Positions 23,835 through 32,516 are shown, numbered from the stretch's first letter. The stretch: 64,000 nucleotides of DNA from Palsa-883 sp963847615 (GCA_963847615.1 CAWKAN010000021.1:124001-188000), one strand, 5' to 3'. Program-made: numbers and translations. The notes: generated from the sequence alone by a model not told the origin.

Positions 23835-25331
23835 TCACGGCAACCGGATCAGCAGTCGGACCAGCGCTTTCGTGCGGGCCGCGAACAGGCGCGGCGCGAA
23901 CAACCCCGCCAGCGCGCGCTTGCCCGCCTCGGCGCGGGTCGGATAGGGCACGATCAGCCCCGCCAGCGCGGCCGGCTTTACTCGCCGCGCGATCGCCAGC
24001 GTCCACTGGCCGATCATCTCCCCGGCATGCGGCGCCAGGATGCCCGCGCCGAGCACGCGGTTGCCGGCGATCACCAGCTTGACCAGGCCGGCCACCTCGC
24101 CCTCGGCGACCGCGCGGTCGGTCTCGGCCAGCGGCGCGCGCAGCAGCGTGACGCGGTGCCCGGCGGCGCGCGCCTCGGCCTCGGTCAGGCCGACCTGGGC
24201 GAGTTCGGGCGCGGTGTAGATCACCCGCGGCAGCGCGGCGTAGTCGAGCCGCGCGGGCAGGCGGAACAGCGCGCGGCGGATGACGATCGCGGCGTGGTAG
24301 CTGCCGACATGGGTGAACGCGCGCGGCCCGATGCCGGCGGGATCGGCGATGTCGCCGATGGCGAAGACGCGGCGGTTGGTCAGGCTGCGCAGGCCGCGAT
24401 CGGTGGCGATCCCCGCCGGGCCGGCGCGCACGTTGCCGGCGTCCAGCGCCAGGCGCTCCAGGTTAGGCCGGCGCCCGGCGGCGACCAGCAGGTGGCTGCC
24501 TTCGACGCGTCGTCCGTCGGCCAGCACCAGGGTCGCGCCCAGGGTCGGGCCCAGGGTCGGGCCCAGGGTCGCGCCCAGGGTCGGGCCCAGGGTCGGGCCC
24601 AGGGTCGGGCCGGGCGCCACGGCGCTGACCGCGACGCCCTCGATCAGCGTCACCCCCTGGGCAATCATGGCGCGGCGCAGGCCGTCGGCCAGCTCCGGGT
24701 CCTCGCGCGCGGCGATGCGCCCGGCCTCGACCAGGGTGACGCGGCAGCCCAGCCCGGCATGCGCCGCCGCCATCTCCAGCCCGACCGGCCCGCCGCCCAG
24801 CACCAGCAGGTGCGCCGGCGGGTGCGCCAGGGAATGCGGCGGCGTGAACAGGGTTTCGTTGGTCAGGAAGGGAACCCGGTCGAGGCCGGGGATCGGCGGG
24901 ATCGCGGCGCGGCTGCCGGCGGCGATGATGATGCGCCGCGCGGTGAGCCGCCGCCCGTCGATGCCGAGCGTGTCGGGGTCGAGGAAACGCGCCTCGCTGC
25001 GCAGCACCGTGGCGCCGAGCGCGCGGAAGCGGGCTTCGGAGTCCATCGGGGCGATCGCGGCGATGCTGGCGGTGACGTGCGCGCGCACCGCGTCCCAGTC
25101 GATCACCGGCGCCGGCAGGCGGACGCCGAAGCGGCCGGCGGCGCGGGCCGATTGTGCGGCATGCGCGGCGGCCAGCAGCGCCTTGGACGGCACGCAGCCG
25201 GTGTTGAGGCAGTCGCCGCCCATCCGCGCGCGCTCGATCAGCGCCACCTTCAGGCCGAGCTGCGCCGCGACCGCGGTGACCGACAGGCCGGCGGCGCCGG
25301 CGCCGATCACGGCAAGGTCGAACTCAGGCAT
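23835..25331 (-). CDS. Dihydrolipoamide dehydrogenase/mercuric reductase-like flavoprotein
   Basis: 498-residue class I pyridine-nucleotide disulfide oxidoreductase. FAD motif DLAVIGAGAAGLSVTAVAA at the start, redox-active disulfide GGDCLNTGCVPSKALL, NAD(P) motif LLVLGGGPVGLEMAAAHAG, and ATDRGLRSLTNRRVFAIGDI for FAD. It would transfer electrons from NAD(P)H through FAD and the disulfide; the partner is unknown, and a Lpd role in an E3 complex is not supported by neighbours. A (GPTL/GATL)7 insertion coded by a 12-bp tandem repeat (24531-24614) interrupts the central part. It overlaps the upstream TVP38-type gene by 8 bp, a pairing common in bacteria. Confidence 0.85.
   Translation of the reverse strand: MPEFDLAVIGAGAAGLSVTAVAAQLGLKVALIERARMGGDCLNTGCVPSKALLAAAHAAQSARAAGRFGVRLPAPVIDWDAVRAHVTASIAAIAPMDSEARFRALGATVLRSEARFLDPDTLGIDGRRLTARRIIIAAGSRAAIPPIPGLDRVPFLTNETLFTPPHSLAHPPAHLLVLGGGPVGLEMAAAHAGLGCRVTLVEAGRIAAREDPELADGLRRAMIAQGVTLIEGVAVSAVAPGPTLGPTLGPTLGATLGPTLGPTLGATLVLADGRRVEGSHLLVAAGRRPNLERLALDAGNVRAGPAGIATDRGLRSLTNRRVFAIGDIADPAGIGPRAFTHVGSYHAAIVIRRALFRLPARLDYAALPRVIYTAPELAQVGLTEAEARAAGHRVTLLRAPLAETDRAVAEGEVAGLVKLVIAGNRVLGAGILAPHAGEMIGQWTLAIARRVKPAALAGLIVPYPTRAEAGKRALAGLFAPRLFAARTKALVRLLIRLP
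24531..24614. repeat. Seven-unit 12-bp coding tandem repeat
   Basis: Unit CCCAGGGTCGGG or CCCAGGGTCGCG repeated about seven times in frame inside the flavoprotein gene, encoding alternating GPTL and GATL. Being a multiple of three, copy number change would not break the frame but would lengthen a surface loop in the NAD(P) domain. Confidence 0.85.
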
Positions 25332-26088
25332 TGCGCTCCTTGGCATCGCGCTCCTTGGCATCACGGCCCTTGGCGTTGCGCCCTTGAACAGTCCGGCCCT
25401 TGAGGGCGTGCCAGAACGCCGGCGCCAGCACGAGCACGGCGAGGCCGAGCAGCGGCAGAAGGACGCGCGGCGCGAACACCACGGCGAAATCGGGCGCCCC
25501 GCCGCCGGCCAGCACGTCGGCAAGGCCGGCTCCGACCGAGGCGTAGACCAGCGTGCCGGGGATGATGCCGATCAGTGTGGCGGCCGCGAACGGGGCCAGC
25601 CGCATGCCGCACGCCGCCGCGGCCAGGTTGAGCAGCCAGAACGGAAACAGCGGCACCAGCCGGAGGGCAAGCAGGTAGAGAAACCCATCGCGCTCGATCC
25701 CGGGCCGGATCCGCGCCATCAGCGTCGCCGCCCGTGCGGCCACCAGATCGGCGAAGGCGTAGCGCGCGGCCAGGAACAGCACCACCGCGCCGATGCTGGC
25801 GCCGATGACCGCCAGCGCGCCCCCGACCACCGTGCCGAACAGCAGCCCGCCCGCCATGGTGGCGAGCGCCCCTTCGGGCACGGAGAGCGCGACAAGGGCG
25901 GCGTAGATCGCGACATAGGCGGTCGCGGCCTGGAGCGGCCGTGCCGCGACGATGGCGAGCAGCTCGGCCTGGTGGCGCGACAGGCCGGCCCATGTCAGGT
26001 CGCGCTGCAGGCCAAGCGACCACAGCGCCGCCAGGCCCGCGATGAGCAGGCCGAGCGGCAGCAGGTGTTTGAGGCGCGCGAGGGTCAT
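25324..26088 (-). CDS. TVP38/TMEM64-family (VTT/DedA-like) membrane protein
   Basis: 254 residues with about six hydrophobic segments. The VTT core motif appears as GGLLFGTVVGGALAVIGASI and later LRLVPLFPFWLLNLAAAACG and IGIIPGTLVYASVG. The family is related to DedA and eukaryotic VMP1/TMEM41B lipid scramblases, so movement of lipid or another envelope component is plausible. The tail ends in a repeated KGRDAKERDAKERNA coded by 15-bp tandem units. It overlaps the flavoprotein start by 8 bp, implying one transcript and related roles at the membrane. Confidence 0.85.
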   Translation of the reverse strand: MTLARLKHLLPLGLLIAGLAALWSLGLQRDLTWAGLSRHQAELLAIVAARPLQAATAYVAIYAALVALSVPEGALATMAGGLLFGTVVGGALAVIGASIGAVVLFLAARYAFADLVAARAATLMARIRPGIERDGFLYLLALRLVPLFPFWLLNLAAAACGMRLAPFAAATLIGIIPGTLVYASVGAGLADVLAGGGAPDFAVVFAPRVLLPLLGLAVLVLAPAFWHALKGRTVQGRNAKGRDAKERDAKERNA

Positions 26089-26158
26089 GCCGGTGAGCAG
26101 GCCGTGGTGCCCGCGTGTCGCCGATCGGGCGCCGCCTGTCCAGCCGGCCGGCGCAACG

Positions 26159-26507
26159 CGCCGGGCAGGCGGGTGAACGAAGCAAGGTCGGGGCTCCGCC
26201 CCGGACCCCACCAGGGGGGCGTTGCCCCCCTGGACCCCCCACCAGAGGCGGAGCCTCTGGACTCCATGACTGGGAGTGTGGGGAGGGGAAGGGGGCGGCT
26301 GGGCGAGGCGAAGGGGCGCCGTCCAGCATGCTGGACGGCGCCCCTTCGCCTCGCCCAGCCGCCCCCTTCCCCTCCCCACACTCCCAGTGAAGGGTTCCAA
26401 GGGCTCGCCCTTGGCGGGGTTCCCAATGGTACCATGGGGGGCAGCGCCCCTTGGTGGGGTCCGGGGCGAAGCCCCGGCTTGCTTTTGTTTCAGCCGCCTG
26501 CCCGGCG
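26159..26507. repeat. Giant palindromic repeat, family R1 copy 4
   Basis: Order Y module, central hairpin, X module, as in copy 2. The inner stem (26270-26390) reads GGGCGAGGCGAAGGGGCGCC with an exact complement across the axis near 26331. Outer arms CGCCGGGCAGGCGG (26159) and CCGCCTGCCCGGCG (ending 26507) pair with each other only. The right X module is interrupted at 26424-26440 by an inserted CCCAATGGTACCATGGG, itself palindromic, seen in no other copy. Confidence 0.9.
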
Positions 26508-26568
26508 AGGCCCCACGGCGAACCGCGACCGGCGCACGCCGCGCGGCGGGATGGTTCAGCGCAAGCGG

Positions 26569-27627
26569 TCAGCGCACGATGATGTAGTGGACGGTCACCT
26601 GGAACGGGATCTGCGCCTCCGGCATGTCGGGGGGCAGCGGCGGCAGGCGCGCGTCGCGAAACGTCGACAAAGCCCCCAGGTCGAGCCACTGCGAGCCCGA
26701 CTTGCTGACCAGCTCCAACCGCTCCACCCGCCCGTCACGGTTGACCCGCATGTGCAGCGTCACGTCCCCCTCCTCGCCGTTCATGCCGGCCTGCGGGGGA
26801 TAGTAGGAATGCCGCTGCCACCAGGCGCTGACCAGGTTGAGCCAGTCGTTGCTGACCGCGACCCCCTCCATCCGCGTCGATGCGGACGGCGACAGCGAGC
26901 CGCCCTCGATCGGGCCGAACGACAGGTTGATCGAGCCTGGCCATCCGGGTCGTGCCGGCGTGGGGGGCGTCGGCGACGGCGCGCTGGAGCGCGACCCGGT
27001 TGGCCCAGGCTGACCCAGGGAGAAGGCGAGGGGCGTCGGGAAGGCCGGCGCGCGCTCCGGCCTGCGCTCCGGTCTGCGCTCCGGTCTGCGCTCCGGCCGC
27101 GCCGGCGTCGGGCGTGGCGCCTCGGGCGGTGACGGGACGGCGGGAATCGGCGGCGGGCGAGGGATCACCATCGCCAGCGGGACGTGCTGCGGGGGCGGCA
27201 CGGCGGGGATCGGCGGCGGCATCGGCTGCGGCGGGGCCGCGGGATGGGCTTCCGCCGGTGTCTCCGCCGATGACGACGCCGACGACGACGACGGGGGCGC
27301 CGGCGCCGGCGGGGGCGGCGGCAGAACCGCCACGGATGGTGGGCTGGGCGGCGGGGTGGGCGGCGTTGGCGGCACCGCCGGCGCCGTCACGCCCGGCGCC
27401 GGCGAGCCGGGCCGCCGCGGCCGGTTGAGGTCCGGGTTGATCCCGGAGTTCAGCTCCGGCGAGTGCCCCTCGAACACCATCGCGTAGTCCGCCGGTGGCA
27501 CCTGCTCGGCGTAGCGCGGCTGGTGGCGGATGGTCACCAGCAGCAGGATCAGGACGCTGAGGTGCAGTGCCAGCGAGGCGGTCAGCACCGGCCCGAGCGG
27601 ACGCGCCGGGCGTATCGGCCGGGTCAT
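26569..27627 (-). CDS. TonB-like energy transducer family protein
   Basis: 352 residues with a short cytosolic start and one membrane helix (ASLALHLSVLILLLVTI), a long periplasmic linker of proline and charged residues (including PERRPERRPERRPER) and a C-terminal TonB-type domain with DVTLHMRVNRDGRVERLELV and a final beta strand FQVTVHYIIV. Such proteins carry inner-membrane energy to outer-membrane receptors; ExbB and ExbD are not in the window. The linker is 200 residues, long enough to span the periplasm. Start ATG 27627 opens just before the helix. TolA-like function is an alternative. Confidence 0.8.
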   Translation of the reverse strand: MTRPIRPARPLGPVLTASLALHLSVLILLLVTIRHQPRYAEQVPPADYAMVFEGHSPELNSGINPDLNRPRRPGSPAPGVTAPAVPPTPPTPPPSPPSVAVLPPPPPAPAPPSSSSASSSAETPAEAHPAAPPQPMPPPIPAVPPPQHVPLAMVIPRPPPIPAVPSPPEAPRPTPARPERRPERRPERRPERAPAFPTPLAFSLGQPGPTGSRSSAPSPTPPTPARPGWPGSINLSFGPIEGGSLSPSASTRMEGVAVSNDWLNLVSAWWQRHSYYPPQAGMNGEEGDVTLHMRVNRDGRVERLELVSKSGSQWLDLGALSTFRDARLPPLPPDMPEAQIPFQVTVHYIIVR

Positions 27628-27754
27628 CGGCGATCGCCCGGGCGATCCGGCGGGCAACCGGACCGACCGGAGCGTCCGACCCATGCCCGCACGGACCTTT
27701 GCCGAGGAACTCCATCGCAGGCTTCTACATCGGTCGCGCCGCGCCGGCATCCCT

Positions 27755-28065
27755 ACGGGTTTCACCCACCCGCTGCCCGCGATTGTCAACCGACCGGTCG
27801 GCCCTGGGCGGGTTCGCGGCGTCTGCAGGCAAGCAAGGAAGCAAGAATTTCGCTCATATGGCGTTGACGGTTGGACGGCCCCGTAGGGCGGAAAAGCGCA
27901 GCGCCTTCCGCCGTCGGACGGTGGCGGGATATGTTGTTGGGGACGTCGGCAGATGCGAGCGGCTCGCCCGGCGGTGGCGGAAGGCGCTGCGCTTTTCCGC
28001 CCTACGGGGCCGTCCAACAGTCAACGCCACAAGAGCGAAGAATTTTAACCCGGAGGAAGCGCGCA
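27755..28065. repeat. Composite repeat: flank A, R2 copy e with flipped core, R3 start
   Basis: Flank A (27768-27850; CGACCGGTCGG, then a CAAG-rich tract) is followed by the R2 arms (27851-28037) and the left end of R3 (TTTTAACCCGGAGGAAGCGC, 28042-28061). The flanks are in the same orientation as at 11222, but the core reads GGCGGGATATGTTGTTGGGG, the reverse complement of that in copies a, b and d. The inner arms are as well matched as in the other copies. Confidence 0.92.
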
Positions 28066-28133
28066 GGGTGTCGGCGCGCCGCGGGCGTCGGCATGCTATG
28101 TTCGTTGACCCGGTACCGGCGTAGGGTGGCGCC

Positions 28134-28361
28134 ATGAGCGGCAACCGTGATGCCTTGCTGTTGGAGGTTCTGCGCCGGCTTGACGCCAAGCTGGACGGAC
28201 TCGTCGCGCAGGTGGACGGCCTGGCGCGGCGCGTCGCGGCGGTGGAACAGCGGCTCGCCGGGGTGGCTGCGGCCGAGGCCGTGCACCATGCCGGCACCGC
28301 GGTGCGGCTGGATCGCATGGACGGCCGCCTGGACCGGATCGATCGCCCCGAGGCGGGGTGA
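28134..28361 (+). CDS. Short coiled-coil protein
   Basis: 75 residues with a heptad-like pattern (LEVLRRLDAKLDGLVAQVDG, then RRVAAVEQRLAGV and RLDRMDGRLDRIDR), no membrane segment or known domain. It could be a small dimer-forming adaptor. It ends 27 bp before thiL on the same strand. Support is the coding-type sequence and position; no ribosome site stands out, so it remains tentative. Confidence 0.45.
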   Translation: MSGNRDALLLEVLRRLDAKLDGLVAQVDGLARRVAAVEQRLAGVAAAEAVHHAGTAVRLDRMDGRLDRIDRPEAG

Positions 28362-28388
28362 TCGCGCCGGATGCCGGCCAGACCTGCC

Positions 28389-29366
28389 ATGTCGGACCCA
28401 ACCCTGCCCGCCGAGTTTGCCTTGATCGCGCGGCATTTCCGGCCGCTGGCCGGACCCGGGGCACTGGAACTCGGCGACGACGCGGCGCTGCTGGTCCCGC
28501 CCGTGGGCCGCGAGCTGGTGCTGACGGTCAACGCCATGGTCGGCGGCGTGCATTTCCTGCCCGACGATCCGCCGGACCTGGTCGGGCGCAAGTTGCTGCG
28601 GGTGAACCTGTCGGACCTGGCGGCCAAGGGTGCGACGCCGCTGGCCTATCTGATGACCGTCTCGGTGCCGCACGACACGCCCGACGCCTGGTTCGCCGGC
28701 TTCGCGGCGGGGCTGGCGGCGGACCAGGCGGCCTTCGCGGTGACCCTGCTCGGCGGCGACACCACCGCCACCCCCGGCCCGATCAGCCTGTCGCTGACCG
28801 CTATCGGCCATGTCGCGCCCGGGCAGATGGTGCACCGGGTCGGCGCGCAGGCCGGCGACGGCATCTGGGTCACCGGCACGATCGGCGACGGGGCGCTGGG
28901 GCTGGCGGTCGCCCAGGGCAGGCTCGCCGATCCGAGCGGGCACCTGCTCGACCGCTACCGCCTGCCGTGCCCGCGGCTCGGCCTGCGCATGGCCGGCATC
29001 GCCGCGGCCGGGATGGATGTGTCCGACGGGCTGGTGCAGGACCTGGGCCATCTCTGCCGGGCCGCGCGGGCGGGCCCCACCGCCGGCCTGACCGCCGAGG
29101 TCGAGGCGCCGCTGGTGCCGCTGTCCGATGCCGCCCGCGCCGCCGGCCCCGACTGGTTCGCCACCTGCCTGACCGGCGGCGACGACTACGAGTTGCTGCT
29201 GGCGGTGCCGCCGGCGCGGGAGGCCGCGCTGCGGCAGGCGGCGCAGGCGGCTTGTATTCCCGTCACGCGCATCGGGCGGTTCCATCCGGGGCCGCCTTGC
29301 GTCATGGTCCGCGGCGCGGACGGGCGGGAGCTTCCTCTCGGACGGCCGGGCTGGAGCCACTTCTGA
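28389..29366 (+). CDS. thiL: Thiamine-monophosphate kinase
   Basis: 325 residues, the usual ThiL length. ThiL phosphorylates thiamine monophosphate to the diphosphate cofactor with ATP. Family motifs include EFALIARHF at the start, LELGDDAALL, KLLRVNLSDLAAKGATPLAY, LLGGDTTATPG, GMDVSDGLVQDL and LTGGDDYELLLAVP. One oddity: the usual (S/T)TDxLVxGxHF signature reads TVNAMVGGVHF, so a conserved aspartate is asparagine. All other acidic metal ligands are present, so activity is likely but not certain. ATG 28389 was preferred to 28371. Confidence 0.9.
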   Translation: MSDPTLPAEFALIARHFRPLAGPGALELGDDAALLVPPVGRELVLTVNAMVGGVHFLPDDPPDLVGRKLLRVNLSDLAAKGATPLAYLMTVSVPHDTPDAWFAGFAAGLAADQAAFAVTLLGGDTTATPGPISLSLTAIGHVAPGQMVHRVGAQAGDGIWVTGTIGDGALGLAVAQGRLADPSGHLLDRYRLPCPRLGLRMAGIAAAGMDVSDGLVQDLGHLCRAARAGPTAGLTAEVEAPLVPLSDAARAAGPDWFATCLTGGDDYELLLAVPPAREAALRQAAQAACIPVTRIGRFHPGPPCVMVRGADGRELPLGRPGWSHF

Positions 29367-29388
29367 CCACGGGACGCCGGAACCGGAG

Positions 29389-30591
29389 ATGAATCGCAAC
29401 GTCTGGCTGCTGTTCACCTGTCAGGCGTTGATGAACGCCGTGATGGCCGGGCAGGTCATCATGGCCGCGCTGGTCGGCCACGCGCTGGCGGTGGACCAGG
29501 CGCTGAACACGCTGCCGATGGCGATCCAGATGATCGGGGTGATGGCGGCCTCGATCCCGGCCGGCATCGTGTTCGCGCGGCTGGGCCGCCGGCCGGGATT
29601 CTGGATGGGCTGCGCGCTGTCGATCCTGGGCAGCCTGGGCTTCGCCCTGGCGATCTGGCGCGGCGACTTCACGCTGTATTGCCTGGCGGCGCTGCCGGCC
29701 GGGTTGGGCTTCGGCATCTCTCAGCACCTGCGCTTCGCCGCCGCCGAGGTGGCGGCGCCCGAGGCGCGCGCCCGCGCCATCTCGCTGGTGCTGGCCGGCG
29801 GCGTGGTCGCGGCGCTGATCGGGCCGCAGATCGTCAAGGACACCAACGGGCTGATCACTGCCGGCGGGACCGCCCACTGGCAGTTCCTGGCGACCTACCT
29901 CACCCTGCCGGTGCTGCCGACGGTGACCGCGATCCTGCTGGCGTTCGTCCGCGTGCCGCCGCTGCCGGTGCACCGGCGCGTCGCGGTGCCGTTCCGCGCC
30001 ATCATCGCCCGGCCGAGCTTCCTCACCGCGGTGATCGCGGCGATGGTCGGCTACGGCATGATGAGCCTGGTGATGACCTCCACGCCGCTCGAGATGATGC
30101 TGTGCGGCTTCGGCGTGGACGCCAGCGCCGACGTGGTCCGTGCCCACTCGATCGCGATGTTCCTGCCGGGCTTTGTCACCGGGCGGATCATCGGGCGCTT
30201 CGGCATCCACCCGGTGATCTGCGCCGGCGCGCTGATCATCGCGCTGTGCTGCGCGGTGAACCTCGGCGTCACGCCGGTGTTGGGCGGGTTCTATGTCGCG
30301 CTGATCCTGCTGGGGATCGGCTGGAATTTCATGTTCGTCGGCGCCACGGCGTTGTTGACCACGGCGTACGAACCGCATGAGCGGGTGCGGGTGCAGGCTG
30401 CCAACGACTTCATCGTGTTCGGCACCGTGGCGATGACCGCGTTCGGTTCGGGCGCGATCCAGGGGGTGTTCGGCTGGCACGCGCTGAACCTCAGCGTGCT
30501 GCCGCCGGTCGCGGTGGCGCTGGGGCTGGTGACCTGGCATTGGCTGGCGCGGGCACGCACGCGGGCGCAGCCGGCGACGGTGGCGCTGTAG
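29389..30591 (+). CDS. MFS transporter
   Basis: 400-residue membrane carrier with about 12 helices. The loop 2-3 signature is IVFARLGRRPGFWMG and the second half repeats the pattern around VTGRIIGRFGIHP, typical of major facilitator proteins that exchange a small solute with protons. The substrate is unknown. It starts 22 bp after thiL, so co-transcription with thiamine metabolism is possible; a role in thiamine or precursor transport is only a guess from position. Confidence 0.8.
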   Translation: MNRNVWLLFTCQALMNAVMAGQVIMAALVGHALAVDQALNTLPMAIQMIGVMAASIPAGIVFARLGRRPGFWMGCALSILGSLGFALAIWRGDFTLYCLAALPAGLGFGISQHLRFAAAEVAAPEARARAISLVLAGGVVAALIGPQIVKDTNGLITAGGTAHWQFLATYLTLPVLPTVTAILLAFVRVPPLPVHRRVAVPFRAIIARPSFLTAVIAAMVGYGMMSLVMTSTPLEMMLCGFGVDASADVVRAHSIAMFLPGFVTGRIIGRFGIHPVICAGALIIALCCAVNLGVTPVLGGFYVALILLGIGWNFMFVGATALLTTAYEPHERVRVQAANDFIVFGTVAMTAFGSGAIQGVFGWHALNLSVLPPVAVALGLVTWHWLARARTRAQPATVAL

Positions 30592-30983
30592 GGCCCCGAC
30601 CTGCCTTCGCTTCACCCGATTGCCCTGCGATACCAGCGGCCCGGCAATTCTCGTTTTGGCTGATCCGGGCAACCGCGCTGCGTCATGGCCGGGCGTGACG
30701 GCGAGGCAACGTCGTCCGGCCAAACTGCGATGAGGTGCTGCCGGCCGGTTATGCCGGGGCGGTGGCGCCGGCGCCGAGCCGTCCTGTGGCGAACTGGCGG
30801 CCACGGCCACTGCCCGATCGGCTCGCGCGGTCTGCCCGGGCGGTGCCGCCGCCCGTGCCCGGGCGATCCTGGCGCGCACCGGCATCGCGGCGCGGTGTCA
30901 ACGCGGCGCCCGGATGCCGCTGAGGGTCGGAAAACCGCCGCCGCGGCTCAACCGGCCGCCGCGCTCCGCCAAGCCGCCGCGGC
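30592..30983. other. Gene-free gap with dispersed motif
   Basis: No gene is supported between the MFS gene and the convergent DUF2076 gene. It contains GGCAACGTCGTCCGGCCA at 30712-30729, the inverse of the motif at 23134-23151, preceded by TTTTGGCTGATCCGGGCAA. Several GC-rich inverted stretches could serve as terminators for both convergent genes, but none is a clean hairpin with a T run. Confidence 0.5.
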
Positions 30984-31838
30984 TCAGGAGATCGAATCGT
31001 CCGAGCCGCCCCCCGGGTCGCTGCCACCGGCATCGCCGCCCGGGTCGGACCAGCCGCCGCTATCGCCGCCCGAGGCATCGGGCTGATCCCAGGTGCCTTG
31101 GTCGACGAACCCCTGATCGGACGCCGGCGCCGCGCCGGTGTCCCAGGTGCCCTGATCGACCGCGCCTTGGCCCGGCGCGCCCATCGGCGCCCCCCAAGGG
31201 CTCGCGCCCATCATCGGACCCGGCCCGCCGAAGCCGCCGCCATAACCGGAATGCGGCGAGAACAACCCCATCAGCGCATTGCCGACCACCATGCCGCCGG
31301 CCACGCCGGCCGCCGTGGTCAACGCCGAGCCGAGGAAGCCCGACCCGCCGCGCTGGAACATGCCCGGCTGGTAGCCCGGGGCGTATTGCGGCGGCGGCGG
31401 GGCATATTGCGGCGGCGGCGCGTATTGCGGCTGCGCCGCTCCGTGGTTCCACACCGGGCCCGGTTGCGGCGGCGGGGCGGCGCGTTGCCCGCCGCCGAAC
31501 AGGCCGCTGAAGAAGCCGCCACCCTGCTGCGGCTGCGAGGCCGCCTGCTGGGCCGCCTGCTGCGCCTGTTGCAGCGCCGCTTCCATCTGCTGGAGGCGGT
31601 TCTGCGCCTCGGCCAGCGCGTGCTCCTGCACGAAGGCGAGCTGGGTCAGGCGGTAGCGCGCTTCCGGGTAGCGGTTGAACATCTCGCCGATCAGCGCGTC
31701 CGCCTCGCGATCGACCGGCGGCAGCGCTTGTGGCGCCGTGGCCGGGACCGAGCCGCCCCATGGGCTGGCCGGCGCCTGCGCGCCGCCGCCGACGCGGCCG
31801 ATGAAGTTCGTGATGATGTCGCGTTCTTCGTTGGTCAT
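30984..31838 (-). CDS. DUF2076-domain protein
   Basis: 284 residues. The start, MTNEERDIITNFIGRVGG, and the following EADALIGEMFNRYPEARYRL and the QQAQQAAQQAA helix match DUF2076. The middle has a glycine-rich hydrophobic segment (ALTTAAGVAGGMVVGNALMG) and long proline/tyrosine repeats (QYAPPPPQYAPGYQP), and the end is acidic and glycine-rich. The family is found in proteobacteria and is of unknown function, perhaps at the periplasm or membrane. It is convergent with the MFS gene. Confidence 0.85.
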   Translation of the reverse strand: MTNEERDIITNFIGRVGGGAQAPASPWGGSVPATAPQALPPVDREADALIGEMFNRYPEARYRLTQLAFVQEHALAEAQNRLQQMEAALQQAQQAAQQAASQPQQGGGFFSGLFGGGQRAAPPPQPGPVWNHGAAQPQYAPPPQYAPPPPQYAPGYQPGMFQRGGSGFLGSALTTAAGVAGGMVVGNALMGLFSPHSGYGGGFGGPGPMMGASPWGAPMGAPGQGAVDQGTWDTGAAPASDQGFVDQGTWDQPDASGGDSGGWSDPGGDAGGSDPGGGSDDSIS

Positions 31839-31911
31839 GCGGTGCCACCCCTTCGGGGTTTGCGGTGTTGGCCGGGTTCAGCCGCCGATGTGGCGTGGAC
31901 CGCGCCACGCT

Positions 31912-32346
31912 TCAATGGCCTAGCCCCAGGCGGCGCACCTCGATCACCGGGCAGCGGTCCATGACGACGATCAGCCCCGCGGCGCGCGCGCGTTCCGCGG
32001 CGTCGAGGTCGATGACGCCAAGCTGCAGCCAGACGATGCTTGCGCCCAGCCGCAGCGCCTCGTCCACCACGCCCGCGACATGCCGGCTGGCACGGAACAC
32101 GTCCACCATCTCCAGCGGCGCGGCGGCGGCGAGGTCGGGCACCACGGGGCGGCCATGGATCGTCTGGCCGGCGAGCAGCGGGTTGACCGGGGTGACGTCG
32201 TGGCCCTGGCGCAGCAGGAACGCCATCACATGGTGCGAATCCCGCCACGGCCTGGCCGAGGCACCGACCAGCGCGATGCGGCGGGGCGTGGACAGGACCG
32301 CGCGGATGGTCGCGTCGGTCGGCGGGTCGAGGCGCATGGGACGCAT
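31912..32346 (-). CDS. CoA-binding domain protein
   Basis: 144-residue protein built of one Rossmann-like CoA-binding domain: TPRRIALVGASARPWRDSHH binds the nucleotide, followed by GHDVTPVNPLLAGQTIHGRP and ASIVWLQLGVIDLDAAERA. This is the small YccU-like family, thought to bind CoA or acyl-CoA; no enzyme activity has been established. ATG 32346 has GGGAG about eight bases upstream; an ATG at 32337 is also in frame. It is divergent from glyQ, with six 16-bp repeats in between. Confidence 0.85.
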   Translation of the reverse strand: MRPMRLDPPTDATIRAVLSTPRRIALVGASARPWRDSHHVMAFLLRQGHDVTPVNPLLAGQTIHGRPVVPDLAAAAPLEMVDVFRASRHVAGVVDEALRLGASIVWLQLGVIDLDAAERARAAGLIVVMDRCPVIEVRRLGLGH

Positions 32347-32417
32347 CCTGCTCCCGGCCGGCCGGGTTGCGCCAGCCCGCGGTCGTTGCATTGACGGTCT
32401 GGCACCGCTGCGCGGCC

Positions 32418-32516
32418 GGCGCCAATGATCGCCCGGCGCCAATGATGGTTCGGGCCAATGCTGGCTCGGGCCAACGATCGCTCAGGTCAACGATTGCTCG
32501 CGCCAACGATGGTTGG
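32418..32516. promoter_or_regulatory. Six tandem 16-bp repeats in a divergent promoter region
   Basis: The core CAATGAT/CAATGCT/CAACGAT occurs at 32423, 32440, 32456, 32472, 32488 and 32504, spaced 17, 16, 16, 16 and 16 bp. The units differ slightly (for example GGCCAACGATCGCTCA), so this looks like an array of binding sites rather than a recent slippage product. It lies upstream of glyQ and the divergent CoA-binding gene. Operator function is inferred. Confidence 0.5.

Noticed and set aside
23835..25331. Assignment as true dihydrolipoamide dehydrogenase (lpd)
   Set aside because: Disulfide and FAD motifs fit the wider family, but no dehydrogenase complex genes are near and the TVP38 partner points to another role.
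24313..27132. A 939-codon plus-strand frame through the flavoprotein, TVP38 and TonB genes and an R1 repeat
   Set aside because: Crosses a repeat and three well-supported minus-strand genes; no motif.
7340..28037. R2 repeats considered as a CRISPR or as simple transcription terminators
   Set aside because: Copies are scattered kilobases apart, with no spacers between them; arms of 55-75 bp with a conserved asymmetric core and no T run do not suit ordinary terminators.
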